DNA of 64,000 bases, taken from positions 1,364,001-1,428,000 of the forward strand of contig NZ_CP047209.1 of NCBI RefSeq assembly GCF_030408755.1, given 5' to 3'. This stretch comes from Corynebacterium felinum (lineage in GTDB: Bacteria; Actinomycetota; Actinomycetes; Mycobacteriales; Mycobacteriaceae). Shown here piece by piece: positions 1 through 8,497 of the stretch; the first letter of the stretch is position 1, and each line of letters begins with the position of its first letter. The notes under the pieces are model-generated. The model saw nothing but the letters and a program-made list of their open reading frames with translations, had not been told where the DNA came from and searched no databases. Made by a program: the position numbers and the translations under genes.

Positions 1-175
1 GGGTGGCCTTACGTCTTGTGGGTGCTGATGAGTATTTCTCAGTTTTACAGTGTTTAATCCTGGAATGAAAAGTAAGTTTACTGTGTGGTGGAGCTGTGAA
101 GTTTGATGGAGGCGTTCGAAAAAATTTTTGCATTTTGTCCTGCCATGTTCGATGCGAAAACTACAATCAGTAGCT

Positions 176-1291
176 ATGAAAACTGTTCCCATTCAAATAG
201 CCCTGCCTGAAGATGAATACGCTGATCAGCTTGCGTTCTTAAAAAAGTGGGATGATGGGCCCAAGCCACCGGGCTGGGAACTGACACCCAAAGCGGTCGT
301 GGTGTTTATCTGTGGGGGATCGGGGCTGCGGCTTGAAAATAATCAGCGCATGGATATTGCGCCCAAATTCATTGGGGATCGATCATTGGTCGAACGCTGC
401 GTAGTTACTCTTGCTGGGGCGCGTGGTTTATTGCTGGTCGGTGAACCAGGTACTGCGAAATCCATGCTGAGCGAGCTTCTTTCCGCAGCTATTTGTGGGA
501 CTTCCGCACTCACCGTCCAAGGCAGCGCGGGCACCACCGAAGATCAGCTACGCTACGGCTGGAACTACGGCATGCTGTTAGCCGAAGGCCCCAGTGAAAA
601 AGCACTGGTACCCTCACCTGTATTAAGCGCGATGCGGGCAGGGAAGGTGGCCCGAATTGAAGAAATCACCCGCTGCCAACCCGAAATCCAAGACAGCCTT
701 GTACCCGTGCTGTCTGAGCGTCGAATAGCAGTCCCCGAACTGGGCGACTACAGCGTGCCCGCCCGCGAAGGATTCTGCGTAATCGCAACCGCGAACCTGC
801 GGGATCGTGGCGTGTCCGAAATGTCCGCCGCCCTCAAGCGCCGCTTCAACTTCGAACACGTCGACCCCATTGCCGACAAGAAGGCCGAGGTTGCGCTTGT
901 GAAAAGCCGCACCCAGCGTGCAATCGCCGATGCGCAGGCGCTTATCGACGTCGACGACGCCGTCGTAGACACACTCGTGACCATCTTCAAAGACCTCCGC
1001 AGCGGAATTACTGAAGAAGGCTGGAGCGTGGCGAAACCAACAACAGTGATGTCCACTGCGGAGGCTGTCGCCATTTCCACCTCAATCAGCTTGGCAGCTG
1101 CCTATTTTCCGGATTCGGGTGCGCAGCTCGCCCTGATCCCGGGCCACATTTTGGGTGCGGTGCGCAAAGACGATGAGAAAGATACCGAAAGAATCATCGC
1201 CTACTTCGACAAAGCCATCCAACGCCGCGCGAACGCCAACCCCAACTCGCCGTGGGCTATCTTGTGGGATAACCGCCATGGAATTAGTTAA
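176..1291 (+). CDS. MoxR-type AAA+ ATPase, YehL-like
   Basis: This is an AAA+ ATPase of the MoxR group (371 aa from ATG 176). Family members act as chaperone-like motors that remodel or load partners carrying VWA domains. The P-loop GEPGTAKS is at residues 89-96. A Walker B-like IEEITR segment is near 161-166, with Glu in place of the usual first Asp, followed by the MoxR pattern P-x-I-Q-x-x-L. A sensor-1 type IATANL segment and the arginine-rich LKRRF follow. An N-terminal segment of about 60 residues (DDGPKPPGW) precedes the AAA core and recurs in actinobacterial YehL-like proteins as I remember them. In-frame starts at 128 (TTG) and 152 (ATG) are possible, and none has a good ribosome site. 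The 3' end overlaps the next gene by 14 bases, so the two are one operon with the SWIM gene. ATPase identity is sure; the substrate is unknown. Confidence 0.88.
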   Translation: MKTVPIQIALPEDEYADQLAFLKKWDDGPKPPGWELTPKAVVVFICGGSGLRLENNQRMDIAPKFIGDRSLVERCVVTLAGARGLLLVGEPGTAKSMLSELLSAAICGTSALTVQGSAGTTEDQLRYGWNYGMLLAEGPSEKALVPSPVLSAMRAGKVARIEEITRCQPEIQDSLVPVLSERRIAVPELGDYSVPAREGFCVIATANLRDRGVSEMSAALKRRFNFEHVDPIADKKAEVALVKSRTQRAIADAQALIDVDDAVVDTLVTIFKDLRSGITEEGWSVAKPTTVMSTAEAVAISTSISLAAAYFPDSGAQLALIPGHILGAVRKDDEKDTERIIAYFDKAIQRRANANPNSPWAILWDNRHGIS

Positions 1292-4200
1292 TGAGTTGGA
1301 CTTTAGAAAGGCACTCGCAAGCCTGGGGGACTACCCCTATATCGTGGGGATTAGGCACCACTCGCCGGCATGCGCGCGCATGGTGGTTGAGGCAGCCAAG
1401 GCGCTCAATGTGCAGGCAATTGCGGTGGAACTTCCCGCCGACCTTGCCGATTGCGTGCATTGGATCGCGCATGAGGAAACGAAACCGCCCATAGCTATCG
1501 CCGCTGCGGTGGCTGGGCGTTTAAACTCAGGGGTTTTGTACCCATTTGCAGAATTCTCCCCAGAACTAGCAATCATGCGCTGGGCACTCGCACACAACAT
1601 CCCCATCTATCCCATCGACCTTCCCGTTGGCGCACCCATCGGCACAGCTGCAGGCTTAGAAGAATTGGATGGATTCACAGAGCTTAGTCAAAGTTCAGAG
1701 ATTATCAGCCAAGAAACTTGGGATACCTGTGTGGAAACCCGTGCGGTAGGCCAATCCTGGCAGGCTATCCGCACAGCGGCATTAGCTGTAGGTGTAGCCA
1801 CCCGGCTTGTCGAGCGGCCTGACTTGCGCACATTGCGACGCGAACGCTACATGCGCCATGCGCTGAAATCGGTTCCCGAGCGAACCCTCATTGTGGTGGG
1901 TTCCTACCACTGTAAAGGGCTCCTAGAAGATGACGGTGCCAGCATCGATAGCCTCGCAGACTGTGACACAGTGACCACATCCATCGTTCCCTATTCCTAT
2001 GCGCAATTAGACTCCCGATCCGGCTACGGGGCGGGAATCCGCGACCCTTGGTGGCAGCAAGAAGTGCTGGGCGCAAGCAAAGAGGAAATAACGCAGCTCG
2101 TCTATGAAGTCATGGTGAAAATTACGAGGCAGTTGCGTGCACAAGGCCATTCGGCGGGCACTGGGGAAACCATTGAGGCGGTGCGGGTTGCCTGCGACTT
2201 AGCTGGGCTTCGACAGCTGCCCAGTGTAGGGCGTCGAGAAGTAATTGAAGCAGTGACCACAGTTTTCGCCCACGGTGAAATCATGGGTCGGGGACGCGCC
2301 GTCGCCCGCGCATTAGAAAAAGTGCTGGTGGGAAATGTTTTAGGGAAAGTCGCACCAGGCACACCCACACCAGCGCTGGTGGAAGAAACCAAACGGCAAC
2401 TAGAAAAAGTTAAACTACCTGCCGATATTTCCGCACCCACCAAAACTTTTCGCCTCGACCCCTTCAGCGGGCCGACCGCACTAAAACGCCACGTGCTCTT
2501 AAACCAGCTAAAAGCGCTCAAGATTCCGTACGTGGTGGATAAAACCGTGGGATATAACCGCGGCTTCAAATCGCTAGGCTACAAGGTAAGTTGCACGTGG
2601 AGTCCAAGCGCAGAAACAGCTGTTAATCTCGCGGCAGCGCACGGCGTGACCCTAGCGCAAGCAGTCACCCATCTTCTGTTTGTGCGGCTTCAGGGGATGG
2701 ACCTGACCTTAGAAAAAATGTTGGGCGCACTCGAAACAGCCATCGGCTGTGGCCTCGATTTAGTTGTGCGCCACATTGTGGAGGAGTTGAGTACCTCGTG
2801 GTTGCAGCAACTCAGCCTGCGCCACGCAGTCACGGTAGCTGAAACACTGTCTGGGGTGGTATCTGCCACGGATGCTGGTGCGCTCATGCTGGAAGAATCC
2901 ACGAAAGAACAGTGCGTGGCACTATCCCAAGAGCTCGTGCCTATTATTATCGCCAGCATTGAAGGCATTGCGGGTTCTTCAGACCCGAATGATGCCCGCG
3001 CGTTAGGGCAGCTGATGTCTTTTGGGGGCGAATACGAAGGCGCACTTAATTATGCGCTGAGGCGAATGAAAACTAAAGGTAGCGACCTGATGCAAGGCGC
3101 GGCCTATGCGCTTGCGCCTGAAAGGAATACCTCAGCGATGGTGGGGTCGTGGGTTGATCGTGCCTCAAAGCCGAAACTGATTGGCTTTTTTGCGGCTTTA
3201 GGTTCCGCATGGCCGGAATCACCCCTCCTAGAAGAATTTATCCACAACATTGAGACTCTTCCTGACGCAACATTTGTTGGACACCTCCCGAACTACCGCG
3301 CCGTTTTCGATCACACAAGCCCTGTTGATCGTGAGGCGTTTCTTGATCGACTCGAAGAACGGTTGGGCAGCATTGACACAGAGTTTTCTTCCGGGCTTTC
3401 ACCCGAAGACGCACTGGAATTTGCCCAAAGAGACGCCAACGCGCGCAAGTTGCTTAAAACCCTTGGATTAATGGACTTAAGCTTCGACCCTGCCACCAGG
3501 TGGCGGCTTGTGCTCGGGGCGCAACCCGACCAGCTGGAAGGCAACGCACGCACCATGGCAGCCACCTTGGATGAGCTTTACGGTAGCAGCCCTGAGGAAA
3601 CATTCGGTGGGGATGGCCGGGTGAGAGCGGGGAATAAACCAGGCACCATTTCTACTCGGGAATGGAAGCAAGACATTGAGCTATTATTTGGCGACGAAGG
3701 CGTGCAAGAAATCTTTGCCGATGCCTTAGAAGCAGGGCGCAGTGATGTTGTTGCGCATCTGGATGCCGATTCCGTTGTCCCGAGTGTGGAAACACTGCAA
3801 ACAATCCTCAACATAAAAGGTGCACTCCCTGAAGCGAGGGTGGCGAAACTTCGACCCGTAGTGGAAAAAATTGTCAAAGAACTCAGCGAGCAACTAGCCA
3901 GCCAGATCCGGCCAGCGCTCTCGCAGCTAACCGCAGCCAAGGTGGGGACGAAGAAATCTGCGCGGCTCGCCCTTCCCGCCACAATCCGTGCGAACGTGAA
4001 GAATGTGGTGGAGATTGATGGCCGCCCCAGCATTGTTCCGGTGAATCCGAAGTTTTTCCAAACCCAGAAAAAAATCTCACCGTGGCATGTGATCGTGGTG
4101 GTCGATGTGTCCGGGTCAATGGAACGATCGACAATTTTCGCCGCGATGACCACAGCGATCCTCACCCAGATCCGCACCATGAAAGTCACCTTCATCACCT

Positions 4201-4574
4201 TCGACACAGAAGTGGTGGATTTAAGCGACCATGCTGATGACCCGTTGAGTTTGCTGCTGGAAATTTCTGTCGGCGGAGGCACCAATATTGCTCGGGCGCT
4301 ACGCTATGCGGAAAATCGTGTGAGCAACCCCTCCCGCACAGCAGTGATTCTGGTGACAGATTTTGAGGAATTCGGTCCGACAAACCCCCTGGTGGATGCA
4401 ATCCGACGCCTGCACAGCAGCGGGGTACGACTCATGGGCTGTGCAGCCTTGGATGATTCCGGACAAGCGACTTATAACGAAGCTATTGTTAAACAAGTGG
4501 TCAGCGCAGGTATGCGCGTTGCGCAGGTAACGCCCTTGGAGTTAGCGCGGTGGGTGACGGAGGTACTGAAGTGA
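1278..4574 (+). CDS. DUF5682 - VWA domain fusion protein (YehM+YehP-like)
   Basis: This 1098-aa protein joins two parts that E. coli encodes separately. The N-terminal part (about 1-750) is of the DUF5682/YehM type, opening with the motif GIRHHSP near residue 24 and AVELP near 50, and containing a VVGSYHCKGL motif near 207-216. The C-terminal 160 residues are a von Willebrand A domain with a complete MIDAS signature: DVSGS near residue 943, GGTN and VTDF further on. VWA partners of MoxR ATPases bind a metal ion and serve as adaptor or substrate-presenting subunits. I place the start at ATG 1278, inside the 3' end of the ATPase gene. An in-frame start at 1155 would give a 41-residue low-complexity extension and a long overlap, so it is unlikely. 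Cytoplasmic, with no signal or membrane segment. Biological role unknown. Confidence 0.85.
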   Translation: MELVNELDFRKALASLGDYPYIVGIRHHSPACARMVVEAAKALNVQAIAVELPADLADCVHWIAHEETKPPIAIAAAVAGRLNSGVLYPFAEFSPELAIMRWALAHNIPIYPIDLPVGAPIGTAAGLEELDGFTELSQSSEIISQETWDTCVETRAVGQSWQAIRTAALAVGVATRLVERPDLRTLRRERYMRHALKSVPERTLIVVGSYHCKGLLEDDGASIDSLADCDTVTTSIVPYSYAQLDSRSGYGAGIRDPWWQQEVLGASKEEITQLVYEVMVKITRQLRAQGHSAGTGETIEAVRVACDLAGLRQLPSVGRREVIEAVTTVFAHGEIMGRGRAVARALEKVLVGNVLGKVAPGTPTPALVEETKRQLEKVKLPADISAPTKTFRLDPFSGPTALKRHVLLNQLKALKIPYVVDKTVGYNRGFKSLGYKVSCTWSPSAETAVNLAAAHGVTLAQAVTHLLFVRLQGMDLTLEKMLGALETAIGCGLDLVVRHIVEELSTSWLQQLSLRHAVTVAETLSGVVSATDAGALMLEESTKEQCVALSQELVPIIIASIEGIAGSSDPNDARALGQLMSFGGEYEGALNYALRRMKTKGSDLMQGAAYALAPERNTSAMVGSWVDRASKPKLIGFFAALGSAWPESPLLEEFIHNIETLPDATFVGHLPNYRAVFDHTSPVDREAFLDRLEERLGSIDTEFSSGLSPEDALEFAQRDANARKLLKTLGLMDLSFDPATRWRLVLGAQPDQLEGNARTMAATLDELYGSSPEETFGGDGRVRAGNKPGTISTREWKQDIELLFGDEGVQEIFADALEAGRSDVVAHLDADSVVPSVETLQTILNIKGALPEARVAKLRPVVEKIVKELSEQLASQIRPALSQLTAAKVGTKKSARLALPATIRANVKNVVEIDGRPSIVPVNPKFFQTQKKISPWHVIVVVDVSGSMERSTIFAAMTTAILTQIRTMKVTFITFDTEVVDLSDHADDPLSLLLEISVGGGTNIARALRYAENRVSNPSRTAVILVTDFEEFGPTNPLVDAIRRLHSSGVRLMGCAALDDSGQATYNEAIVKQVVSAGMRVAQVTPLELARWVTEVLK

Positions 4575-6055
4575 CATATCAACTACCACCACAGCTTATT
4601 CATGAGATTGTTAGCGGCTTGCCCACGAGGTTGAAAAAGCGTGCAGAAGCACTCACAGCAGAAAGCAGCTCATGGACCATTAGCCCTGATCCGTTAATCG
4701 TGGTCATTGGATCAAACACGGTCAGCTTCACAGATGGCTCACTCGCCTGCGATTGCCTCCTGTCGCCCAAGTGCGCACACTGCGGTGCGGTCGCTCTCGC
4801 AGCAGACATAGAAGAAACACAAACAGACCAACAGCCTGCACACACAGCTCAAGACACGGGGGAGAACCCGCCTGAAACTACCACGACCCTAACCCAGCAG
4901 GAGGCGCTGAAAGAGGCACACGATCTTATTGCACCAGTGATCAAAGAATTGGTGTTCTACGGAATCCCAGCACTCAACCCGCTGGGATATGCGCAATTAG
5001 TAGCTGCGGTGCACCATGCGCGCACCCACAAACTCCACCGCCTTGAGCGTTCCTTAACCGCCGTGGCTAGGCTGTGGAAGCAATGCCGCACAACACAGGC
5101 GACGGCGAGACCGCGTCGACAAGCACTAGCGCACGCGTTCGGCGCGCTGCTAGAAATCACCCACCTGATCACACACCAACCTTTCAACCCCGCCACCGTT
5201 GGTGTAGCACGACGCGTCTATGCAGAACTAACACCCGGGCGTGACGACGGCATATTCACACCCATATTCGCCGAACCAGTAATCACGGATTCAGGCTTTG
5301 CCGGCGCGGTGGTCACCTTTGCAGATAAAACAGGCACACTGTTCACCGTGGGCAAAACCCCGCCGGGAAACAGCGACACAATCACACGAGTATGGCAAGG
5401 ACCAGTGCAACTAGGCGACATCAATACCTCACTTGCCCAGCTTTCGACCCGCACAGTGATTATCTCCGGCGGAACCGTCAGCGCCGACGGACGCATTGGC
5501 GCAGGGAAAAAGACCCGCGCTGCACAAGGACACGAAGTACTACTCGAACACGTCAGAGCAATCCCCGGTGTCCACTCAGTAACTGGCGAGGTGACTTATG
5601 CCGATTTTGCCAAAGTATCACTAGGGTCTGGGGGTGAATACAGCTTTAGCGCAACGGCACAACGCTGCGGCGTAGCAGGGCTAGTAAGCAAAATCCTGGG
5701 CGAAAAAATCACCCTCATCATCAGCGAAGAAAAAATTCGCGCGATATGGCTCGGGCAGCAACGACTCATCCCCGGACTCGATCTCCGCGGTGCTGATGTG
5801 GCAAAATTTAGTGCCTTCACACAACTAGCAAATATCCACCCCACCCCACACACAATTATCGCCTCGTGGATACAACGCTTCGCACTCCAAGGCAACCGAG
5901 GCATCTGTCACACACAGATAGCACGAGACGTTGAAAAACTCCGCAGCCTCAACGCGCCAACAGCAGCCCAACTCCTTGAACGCCTAGCAACCTGCTACAA
6001 CCAGCACACGGTCACCGCACTAGCGTTTTATGCATCAGCCACAAAGACACAGTAG
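4571..6055 (+). CDS. SWIM zinc-finger protein, YehQ-like
   Basis: A 494-aa protein with a SWIM zinc-finger signature near the N terminus: C60-x-C62-x5-C68-x-H70. SWIM domains bind zinc and mediate DNA or protein contacts. The rest has no motif I recognise; it includes a Thr/Gln/Glu-rich linker around residues 85-115 and a C-terminal region with mixed alpha/beta character. Start choice: GTG 4571 overlaps the stop of the VWA gene in a GTGA junction and is preceded by GGAGG at 4559-4563 with a 7-base gap. The GTG at 4550 lacks such a site. Position and motif match YehQ of the E. coli yehLMPQ set, so it probably works with the ATPase and VWA protein. The molecular function is not known. Confidence 0.82.
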   Translation: MTYQLPPQLIHEIVSGLPTRLKKRAEALTAESSSWTISPDPLIVVIGSNTVSFTDGSLACDCLLSPKCAHCGAVALAADIEETQTDQQPAHTAQDTGENPPETTTTLTQQEALKEAHDLIAPVIKELVFYGIPALNPLGYAQLVAAVHHARTHKLHRLERSLTAVARLWKQCRTTQATARPRRQALAHAFGALLEITHLITHQPFNPATVGVARRVYAELTPGRDDGIFTPIFAEPVITDSGFAGAVVTFADKTGTLFTVGKTPPGNSDTITRVWQGPVQLGDINTSLAQLSTRTVIISGGTVSADGRIGAGKKTRAAQGHEVLLEHVRAIPGVHSVTGEVTYADFAKVSLGSGGEYSFSATAQRCGVAGLVSKILGEKITLIISEEKIRAIWLGQQRLIPGLDLRGADVAKFSAFTQLANIHPTPHTIIASWIQRFALQGNRGICHTQIARDVEKLRSLNAPTAAQLLERLATCYNQHTVTALAFYASATKTQ

Positions 6056-6074
6056 AAAGCTCGTAACTTATCAC

Positions 6075-6109
6075 CCCTCGCCTGTGTGCTGTTTGCACAC
6101 AGGCGAGGG
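6075..6109. terminator. Perfect 15-bp hairpin between convergent operons
   Basis: The arms CCCTCGCCTGTGTGC (6075-6089) and GCACACAGGCGAGGG (6095-6109) are perfectly complementary around a TGTTT loop. The hairpin lies 20 bases after the SWIM gene and about 100 bases after the end of the leftward operon. It has no good T-run on either strand, so it may act as a bidirectional barrier or an imperfect terminator. Confidence 0.6.
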
Positions 6110-6210
6110 CAATACTGATGACAGTGCCCCCTTAGAACCACACTGTCGCACCAGCACACATAGCACCAAAACCTACAACCAACTCAACCCCACTGAAGAA
6201 CACCTAGGCA

Positions 6211-8031
6211 TCATCGGGAGTACAAATACCCAAGATACTCAGGCACCTCATCAAGTTGCGGAAGCGAAAGAGCAAAATCCTCCACTGCCGCAATCTCAGC
6301 AATAATCCCAGCAATCGCAGCAGCCAAAACCTCATCATTCTCAGCGAAAGCAAGGATACTTGTAGGATCATCGAGAAGCAGCTGCGCCTGATTTGGCGTA
6401 CACTCACGCATCTTCTCACTCACCTTCTGATTACGCACCTTCAAATAATGCATACCCGAGGAGGCAAGCTGGTGGAGAGGATGCGGCTGACCCGTTGCCG
6501 TACGCGACAGCGAAATAGGAGTGTTTGAAGCATAATCGAACAGCTGCGTTTCCTCCGCAAACCACGAACCCTCAACCGGACGCCGCACCGGAACCCGATC
6601 AAAACTAGTGAAGTCGAAGCGACCCAACGGACACAACACCACACTGTTTTCCTCAACTTCCCCGCCGAAAACTAAGTTATAATGCAACCCATTATCCGTC
6701 CCCAACGGCGAATCGAGAGTCTCGGACAGGGCAGGAAAAATAAAGCTCTCAAAATTAAACCTGAGATTGCGCGGAGCCTTCTTCCACCCCTGAGGATAAA
6801 AGCTCACACCCGGAAGCTTTCGTGCACGCAACTTCTTATCAAAATCCTTCCACGACACACCATCAGTATCGGGGGAGTGGAAACTAAACACAGGAGTAGT
6901 AGTCAGCTCCCGGAAATTACGGTGATACAACTGCTGCTGCCCAAAAATGCGACCACCCGGCTGACGCGACAACTGTGCACCCGGAGTCAACTCCACATCA
7001 CCAACAAACGCACGCCCATCGAGAAAATAAGAGTCGCAGAAAAACTCATCGAAATCACCCGCACGCTCGGAAAACGGTGTGCAAGTATCAGTACTCGCCC
7101 ACCAATAATAAGGCTCATAAGGATCGTTATACTGCAAGTAAAGATCACCATCGACTGGAATCGCATGCTTAAGATGCTCATGCGCAGGAATCGTATAGGT
7201 TACACGTTCATTCCCATTCAACAGCGTGAGAGTCGAATCAAAAGCCACACCAATCCACGGGAAATTACCAGTCACCGAGGCATCAGGGCCCGCTAATTCC
7301 ACCACTTGTTCAAACTCCGGCCACGTGTACTCGACGAAAGTACCCCGATTTAAACGAGTAGCAAGCTCCAACGCCGGATCGAAAGTAAACATCGTGCGCA
7401 GCGCGCCGGGATTGAGTTCTTTCAGTTCAGGGCGGTTGAGCTGGCTGAAAGAGTTGAGAAAAATCTTCCATGCTATTCCCGAGCCGATAATGCAGTGGTG
7501 GTCTTGTGCTAGCTCATCGAGCTTGTCGACGACCAGTTGCCGCGTCACAGCATTGTCAAGGAGGACGGCAAGGTCGGTTTCGAAAGCATCGTTGAATTCA
7601 GCGTCGAAGCATATTTCGAGCGCTGCGAGCAACGCAGTGCGGGCCTCCCGGTTTTTGACGAGGTGGCGAAGATCGCGGTGATGTTCTTCCAGCCACGGGT
7701 CGAGGCTGATATCTTCGGGGTTGATTTTCCACCCCATTCCTACAGCGGCAAGGGCATCGAGGTAGTCGAGGTGAATATTCGCATTATCTGCGATGCGGAA
7801 AACTCTGCGCGGGCTGGGGGCGATTTTAGCGATAGCCTCAAGCAAGCGCGGATCGGATACGCTCAGATATCCCCAGTCGGCGAGGATGAACTGGTGCTCA
7901 AGCCAGGTAATGAGAATCTTTTTGGTGCCGGTTATCTTAGACCAATAGCCCGTTTCAATGAGATCGTCAATATACAAATCAATGGATATGTACCCTTCGG
8001 CAGCTCGGGCGAAGAACAAGGCATCGTGCAT
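6211..8031 (-). CDS. Paralogue of the central region of the neighbouring 1459-aa protein
   Basis: A 606-aa soluble protein of unknown function. Residues 30-606 align by eye with residues 309-888 of the large protein encoded upstream. Shared landmarks are HLDYLDA, a HRDLR(H/Y)LV segment, RGT(F/L)VEYTWP, and a near-identical C-terminal stretch LxVRNQxVSxKM-R-x-C-T with LAAAIAGII and a final L(G/S)YLY. It stops where the shared region stops, so it looks like a domain duplicate rather than a random truncation. ATG 8031 is preceded on its strand by AAGGA about 10 bases away. It is separated from the large gene by 466 bases and may have its own promoter. No enzymatic motif, signal peptide or membrane segment is visible. 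It is probably a component of the MoxR/VWA/SWIM system that converges on it. Confidence 0.75.
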   Translation of the reverse strand: MHDALFFARAAEGYISIDLYIDDLIETGYWSKITGTKKILITWLEHQFILADWGYLSVSDPRLLEAIAKIAPSPRRVFRIADNANIHLDYLDALAAVGMGWKINPEDISLDPWLEEHHRDLRHLVKNREARTALLAALEICFDAEFNDAFETDLAVLLDNAVTRQLVVDKLDELAQDHHCIIGSGIAWKIFLNSFSQLNRPELKELNPGALRTMFTFDPALELATRLNRGTFVEYTWPEFEQVVELAGPDASVTGNFPWIGVAFDSTLTLLNGNERVTYTIPAHEHLKHAIPVDGDLYLQYNDPYEPYYWWASTDTCTPFSERAGDFDEFFCDSYFLDGRAFVGDVELTPGAQLSRQPGGRIFGQQQLYHRNFRELTTTPVFSFHSPDTDGVSWKDFDKKLRARKLPGVSFYPQGWKKAPRNLRFNFESFIFPALSETLDSPLGTDNGLHYNLVFGGEVEENSVVLCPLGRFDFTSFDRVPVRRPVEGSWFAEETQLFDYASNTPISLSRTATGQPHPLHQLASSGMHYLKVRNQKVSEKMRECTPNQAQLLLDDPTSILAFAENDEVLAAAIAGIIAEIAAVEDFALSLPQLDEVPEYLGYLYSR

Positions 8032-8497
8032 TCGTGGGGTTTCCTTAATCCTTAGTTGTGCAGTGGTGAGGTGAATGTAGTGTTCAGCCTTTCATTGGTG
8101 GGAATTTAGGTGTGGGTTCCCCACAGTGGCAATTGAGGAACTCATTCCAGTACTTCCCCGTGGCTAGCTACTCATCATAATCGGCCAAATCAGCAAATGG
8201 TTGTTGTTTTACTTAAGGTGATTCAGGTGTGTGCTGATAGTTAGTGCACGAAATGTGGCTTGAAATAGCACCCAAGTATTCTTGGCTTGAGACTCACATG
8301 TCATTGATCGTTCACCTGGGTGCAGCACCACGACTAAGACGTGGGGCTTGTCTGGGAGCAATGCAGTACTCACAATTCCTTCGATGAAAGTGGGGGATGA
8401 TCCCCGTGCTCTCGCAGCTATCGTTTCTACCCCTGCTCAAAAGCGCTCAGGTGAGCTACTAGCGGTTATTCACCTGAGTGTTCCACGGCTGATCGCA
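8032..8497. other. 466-base gap inside the leftward gene group
   Basis: There is no convincing gene on either strand. The gap presumably carries the end of the upstream transcript (hairpin at 8446-8478) and a promoter for the 606-aa gene. Short peptides can be read forward around 8230-8480 but without conserved motifs or ribosome sites. I see nothing that proves an insertion-sequence remnant. Confidence 0.4.
8446..8478 (-). terminator. Candidate terminator after the 1459-aa gene
   Basis: The arms CTCAGGTGA (8446-8454) and TCACCTGAG (8470-8478) form a 9-bp stem with a 15-base loop, about 20 bases beyond the stop of the large leftward gene. On the minus strand the stem is followed by CGCTTTTG, a short T-run. 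It may be an intrinsic terminator or attenuator limiting read-through into the 606-aa gene. Confidence 0.45.

Noticed and set aside
8230..8480. Insertion-sequence remnant in the gap between the two paralogues
   Set aside because: No terminal repeats, target duplication or transposase motif could be found.
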